64,000 bases of DNA from Candidatus Microthrix parvicella Bio17-1 (lineage in GTDB: Bacteria > Actinomycetota > Acidimicrobiia > Acidimicrobiales > Microtrichaceae). Every line of letters starts with the position of its first letter. Position 1 is the first letter of the stretch. Position numbers and translations under genes: made by a program. The stretch covers positions 186,001-250,000 of the forward strand of contig NZ_AMPG01000001.1 of the NCBI RefSeq assembly GCF_000299415.1, written 5' to 3'. Positions 61,196 through 64,000 of the stretch are shown here, piece after piece. Under the pieces are notes generated by a model. It was not told the origin of the DNA, ran no database searches, and was given only the letters and a program-made list of their open reading frames with translations.

Positions 61196-62296
61196 TCAGG
61201 GAGCGCTCACCCCGTTGCGCAACAGGTCGACCATGACCGTCCAGACCCTGTCGATACTGGCGCGCTCCAGGTGCTCAGCCGCGGTGTGGGCTACCACGGG
61301 ATCGCCCGGGCCAAAGTTGGCCGCCGGGATCCCGCGCTCGGCGAAGAACGCAGCGTCGGTCCACCCCAGTTTTGCCCGCACCTCAAGATCGTGGCGGCGA
61401 ATCGGATACGAGAGCAAAGGGTGGCTGAGGCCCGGAGGTGCGGCACGGGCCCGGTCGACGACGGTCAACACGTCCAGATCGGTCATGGACGGTGCCACGA
61501 ACTGCCGTAAGGCGGCTTCTGCCTGGGCCAGACTGCGGTCGGGCGCAAAGCGGTGCGCCACGGTGACCACAACCCGATCGGGCACCACGTTGCCGGCAAC
61601 ACCACCGTTGATCGCAACCGCCTGAAGCGCCTCGTGATAGGTGCAACCATCGATCGTGGGCCGTCTGGCAACCCAGTCGTCCAGGCGGGTGAGCAATGCA
61701 CCGGCGCGATGGATGGCGTTCTCACCCATCCATGCCCGAGCCGTGTGAGCCCGACGACCACGGAACTCAATTTCGATCCGAACAGAGCCCTGACAACCGG
61801 CCTCCAACGCACCGTCGGTGGGCTCTCCTAGGAGGGCCACATCGCCCTCCAACAAGTCGGGGCGCTCCCGTTGCAATTCCAGCAGGCCGGAATGAACAGT
61901 TGCGATCTCCTCCCTGGCATAAAACACCCATGTGACGTCCACCGCAGGACGTTCCACCCGGCGCGCCAACTCCAACATCACCGCAAGTCCACCCTTCATA
62001 TCGGCGGAGCCAAGCCCCCACAGCACGTTGCCCTCGGTTCGAGGAGTCGCGTTGCCATTGGCGGGCACGGTATCGAGGTGTCCACCCAGAATCAGCCGGT
62101 TTGGTCGGTCGAGGTGGGTGCGGGCCACCACGTTGTCGCCCACCCGGTCCACGCTGAAGTGCGGCCGACGGTCGGCGACCTTCTCGAGTTCCTTCTCCAC
62201 GAGGTCGGCGAGTTGCGCCTCGTGGCGACTTTCCGAAGGAATCGAGATCAGCCCGCTCGTGGCCGCCAACAGGTCGGGATCGGAGTCAGTCGCCAC
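61196..62296 (-). CDS. dapE: Succinyl-diaminopimelate desuccinylase
   Basis: 366 aa if GTG 62296 (VATDSDPDLLAATSG) is the start; ATG 62329 is an alternative and would deepen the overlap with the upstream gene. M20-family metallopeptidase: ILGGHLDTVPANGN (metal His/Asp), LWGLGSADMKGGLAVML, YAREEIATVHSGLL (catalytic Glu pair), LGEPTDGALEAGCQGSV, and a dimerisation domain with RRAHTARAWMGENAIHRAG. The late metal His is in VVAHTAAEHLE. It releases succinate to give LL-DAP. About 11 bases overlap with the preceding gene. Confidence 0.9.
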   Translation of the reverse strand: MATDSDPDLLAATSGLISIPSESRHEAQLADLVEKELEKVADRRPHFSVDRVGDNVVARTHLDRPNRLILGGHLDTVPANGNATPRTEGNVLWGLGSADMKGGLAVMLELARRVERPAVDVTWVFYAREEIATVHSGLLELQRERPDLLEGDVALLGEPTDGALEAGCQGSVRIEIEFRGRRAHTARAWMGENAIHRAGALLTRLDDWVARRPTIDGCTYHEALQAVAINGGVAGNVVPDRVVVTVAHRFAPDRSLAQAEAALRQFVAPSMTDLDVLTVVDRARAAPPGLSHPLLSYPIRRHDLEVRAKLGWTDAAFFAERGIPAANFGPGDPVVAHTAAEHLERASIDRVWTVMVDLLRNGVSAP

Positions 62297-63068
62297 GGTC
62301 GCCTGTGCCTTGATTGCCCAGATCGCCATCGCCGTGTGGTCCAGAGGGCCCCGAGGCGTCGGGTGGAGGAGACACGTCGCGGAAGGGCTGCGATGCCGGC
62401 GGACCCCATGGGTGGTCGGGAGGGCCCTGTCCTTGGCCATCACTTCCGCGAAGCGATTTCAGGGTGCGCGAACGAAGCCACACCGATGCAGCTACCAAAC
62501 ACGCACCCAGGGCCATACCAGCAGCGGCCGGGGTCAGACCGAGCAGCACCCACAGGGCATCAGTCGATCGGTCGACACGATCCACCACCACACGGTCATC
62601 GGAGTTCGGCGCATCCTCCTTGGCATTTGCACCAGATTTCACGTCAAGGGTGTAGGTGCCGGATCGGGGTATCGTGACCGTGCGAAACGTGATGTAGCTG
62701 CGTTGATCGACGGACGTGCTGAACACCGTATCCGGAGTGTCGAGGCTGAGTTCGCCGACCTCAGAACTGATCGTCACGTCCAGGCTGCGGGGTACCCCCA
62801 CCGAGGGCGCCTCCTGCTCGTAGTAGAGGTCGTAGGTACCGGGGCGGTCGACGGTGAAGCTCTCCGATGACGGCACACGCTCACGCGCAACGGCGTTCTT
62901 GGATGGACTGCCGAGACGTTCCGCCGACCCGTCCGAGAGCCACTGCGTGGTGAGGAACCCCAACATCACCGCCACCCCGGCCGCCCACAACAGGCCCATC
63001 GACCAGCGCATGGTTCTGAGCCAAGCCTCGTCATGAATTGGCCCCGAGGCGTCGTTCGATGTGTTCAC
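62286..63068 (-). CDS. Membrane protein, TM-ectodomain-TM (paralog 1)
   Basis: 260 aa. First helix MGLLWAAGVAVMLGFLTTQWL (about 24-44), an all-beta-looking outside domain of about 110 residues (SFTVDRPGTYDLYYEQEAPS, TFRTVTIPRSGTYTLDVKSG), second helix ALWVLLGLTPAAAGMALGACLVAASVWL cut here to LGLTPAAAGMALGACLV, and a Pro/Gly-rich cytoplasmic tail. It resembles the next gene upstream in plan and in the GFL...SDG...ETLG-like segment after helix 1 (GFLTTQWLSDGSAERLG). Function unknown. It is embedded in the dap gene cluster, overlapping it at both ends. Confidence 0.68.
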   Translation of the reverse strand: MNTSNDASGPIHDEAWLRTMRWSMGLLWAAGVAVMLGFLTTQWLSDGSAERLGSPSKNAVARERVPSSESFTVDRPGTYDLYYEQEAPSVGVPRSLDVTISSEVGELSLDTPDTVFSTSVDQRSYITFRTVTIPRSGTYTLDVKSGANAKEDAPNSDDRVVVDRVDRSTDALWVLLGLTPAAAGMALGACLVAASVWLRSRTLKSLRGSDGQGQGPPDHPWGPPASQPFRDVSPPPDASGPSGPHGDGDLGNQGTGDRGD

Positions 63069-63748
63069 GAACTTCCGCCACTGCGGTCGCTTCTGCTCTG
63101 AACCAGCGCCCGGACCCGGGCACGATCACGCGCTCGTCCAACTCCAACCACCACTCCGGATCCGAGAAGGGCTGCCACGGCGCCGCCGATACCCCCCCAC
63201 AGCATCAGGTCGATTCCCCGAGAGTCGGAATTGGGGTCGGCGACCACCACCGAGACGTTGCTTCCGGTCAAGGTGCCATCGGGATCGACGGTCACCGTGT
63301 AGTCCCCCCCAACGACTTGGAATGAGCCGATGGGGATCAGTTCGGTGGACATCCCCGCATGACGAGGAAGGTTTGGCTTGGGATCGACCTCGACCTCGCC
63401 GTCCCCGCGGATCACGATGGGATCGAGATAGCCCGGAAGCGCCGGGTCACCCGACATCGTTGAGCGCTCCAGGTAGATACCCAACCGGCCGGAGCGGACC
63501 GGCGAGGAAAACTCCACCTGGCCGGGGAAGTCCGAGCGCCCCAACGTCTCGGGGCCGCCGTCGGAGAGGAATCCCACGACGACCAGGGTCACCCCGATGA
63601 TGATCCCGGCCAACGCCAGCCCGGCGCCGCCGTAGACCCATGCCACCGATGGCCTGACCGCCTGAGGGCGGGTGGAGGCACCAGGCATCTGCGGGCGCGG
63701 TTGGGCCGACGGGATCATCGTCTCCATCATCGCAGCCGCACCGGTCAA
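63065..63748 (-). CDS. Membrane protein, TM-ectodomain-TM (paralog 2)
   Basis: 227 aa; starts at 63748 or a few codons later (63730) are possible. A Pro-rich N-terminus, helix WVYGGAGLALAGIIIGVTLV (about 36-55) then VGFLSDGGPETLGRSDFPG, a beta-rich outside domain (RLGIYLERSTMSGDPALPGY, SFQVVGGDYTVTVDPDGTLT), a second helix LMLWGGIGGAVAALLGSGVVVGV cut here to GGIGGAVAALLGSGVVVG, and a short basic tail. ATGA overlap with paralog 1. No family recognised. Confidence 0.65.
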   Translation of the reverse strand: MTGAAAMMETMIPSAQPRPQMPGASTRPQAVRPSVAWVYGGAGLALAGIIIGVTLVVVGFLSDGGPETLGRSDFPGQVEFSSPVRSGRLGIYLERSTMSGDPALPGYLDPIVIRGDGEVEVDPKPNLPRHAGMSTELIPIGSFQVVGGDYTVTVDPDGTLTGSNVSVVVADPNSDSRGIDLMLWGGIGGAVAALLGSGVVVGVGRARDRARVRALVQSRSDRSGGSS

Positions 63749-63781
63749 CGTGCGGGCATGGGTACCGATTGGCCCGTCAAC

Positions 63782-64000
63782 TCAACCGCCTCGCACCAAC
63801 GCTGCACCATCTGCAAGAGCTGCGATTCGGCGGGCCGCCTCGACGATCTCGTCATCAGGCCGAACAGCGGCGAGACGAATCCGCCCAGCTCCGTCCGGTC
63901 CATAGAGGATGCCGGGTTGAACAAGAACCCCGGCGGCGGCAAGGCGGGCGGCAGCCGCCCGATCGTCTCCGCCGACCTTGGCCCACAGGTAGAAACCACC
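63782..64000 (-). CDS. dapC-like aminotransferase, C-terminal part only
   Basis: The final 72 codons of a minus-strand gene that enters from beyond base 64000. It begins GGFYLWAKVGGDDRAAAARL, then GVLVQPGILYGPDGAGRIRL and VRPDDEIVEAARRIAAL, ending LVRGG and TGA (63784-63782). This is the C-terminal small domain of class I/II PLP aminotransferases, the arm that contributes the carboxylate-binding Arg (GRIRLA). With dapE and dapD downstream, N-succinyldiaminopimelate aminotransferase is the best reading. The PLP lysine lies outside the window. Confidence 0.82.
   Translation of the reverse strand, partial: GGFYLWAKVGGDDRAAAARLAAAGVLVQPGILYGPDGAGRIRLAAVRPDDEIVEAARRIAALADGAALVRGG

Noticed and set aside
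1-64000. CRISPR arrays, rRNA genes, complete insertion sequences, replication origin
   Set aside because: No regularly spaced direct repeats, no rRNA segments and no intact transposase with terminal repeats were seen. The DnaA-box cluster lacks neighbouring dnaA/dnaN and an AT-rich unwinding region, so it is not called an origin.

Overview
This is a 64-kb stretch of high-GC chromosomal DNA from an actinobacterium. Several features point to class Acidimicrobiia, perhaps a relative of Candidatus Microthrix; that taxon is an inference and was not tested. They are the lexA / LysM protein / nrdR order, CGAAC-N4-GTTCG SOS boxes, an actinobacterial-type DapD, CarD, a B12-dependent ribonucleotide reductase, korAB and frequent GTG/TTG starts. 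Most genes are core metabolism, on both strands, with many 1-4 nt stop/start overlaps.

Regions: (1) 1-7.6 kb: 5' end of a pirin gene, acyl-CoA synthetase, acyl-CoA dehydrogenase, an MDR oxidoreductase, a solitary NuoF-like flavoprotein and a three-domain copper nitrite reductase. (2) 7.7-21.3 kb, minus strand: trpE, hisI, a GroES-like gene, korB, korA, hisF, hisH, hisB, hisC and hisD. This run is split by an opposite-strand block of three exported lipoproteins (cupredoxin, beta-helix protein, DUF1996) and a Lys/Ala-rich helical protein. (3) 21.3-31 kb: hydrolase, GT-C-like membrane protein, sugar epimerase and two glycosyltransferase-fold genes. After these come tRNA-Val, tRNA-Cys and tRNA-Gly on the minus strand, separated by a Q/P-rich membrane protein and an alkylglycerone-phosphate-synthase-like enzyme. 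(4) 31-35 kb: metX, a PLP sulfhydrylase/cystathionine synthase gene and an Fpg/Nei glycosylase, preceded by a SAM (S-box type) riboswitch.

(5) 35.0-48.1 kb is an accessory island and the most unusual part of the window. At its left edge lies what looks like an IS1380-type transposase remnant. A tight plus-strand operon follows: soluble FtsK/SpoIIIE-type ATPase, tail-anchored coiled-coil protein, small possible adaptor, coiled-coil protein with a glycine-zipper membrane hairpin, two small proteins and a Ycf46-like AAA+ ATPase. It converges on a minus-strand operon of two paralogous WXG100-sized helical proteins, which lack the Trp, and a candidate secreted substrate. Next are a single-pass membrane protein and a Tat-exported zinc amidase with its own membrane segment. 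Together this resembles a stripped-down, non-canonical type VII-like secretion or conflict system, with none of EccB, EccD, EccE or mycosin visible.

(6) 48.1-57 kb: orphan N6-adenine methylase, DEAD-box helicase, serine hydrolase, lgt, carD and nrdJ. Upstream of nrdJ is a cluster of DnaA-box-like sites. (7) 57.3-64 kb: RibD-type reductase, nrdR, a LysM division-inhibitor-like gene, and lexA behind five SOS-box-like sites. Lysine/DAP genes follow: dapD, dapE, two paralogous membrane proteins and the 3' end of a dapC-like aminotransferase.
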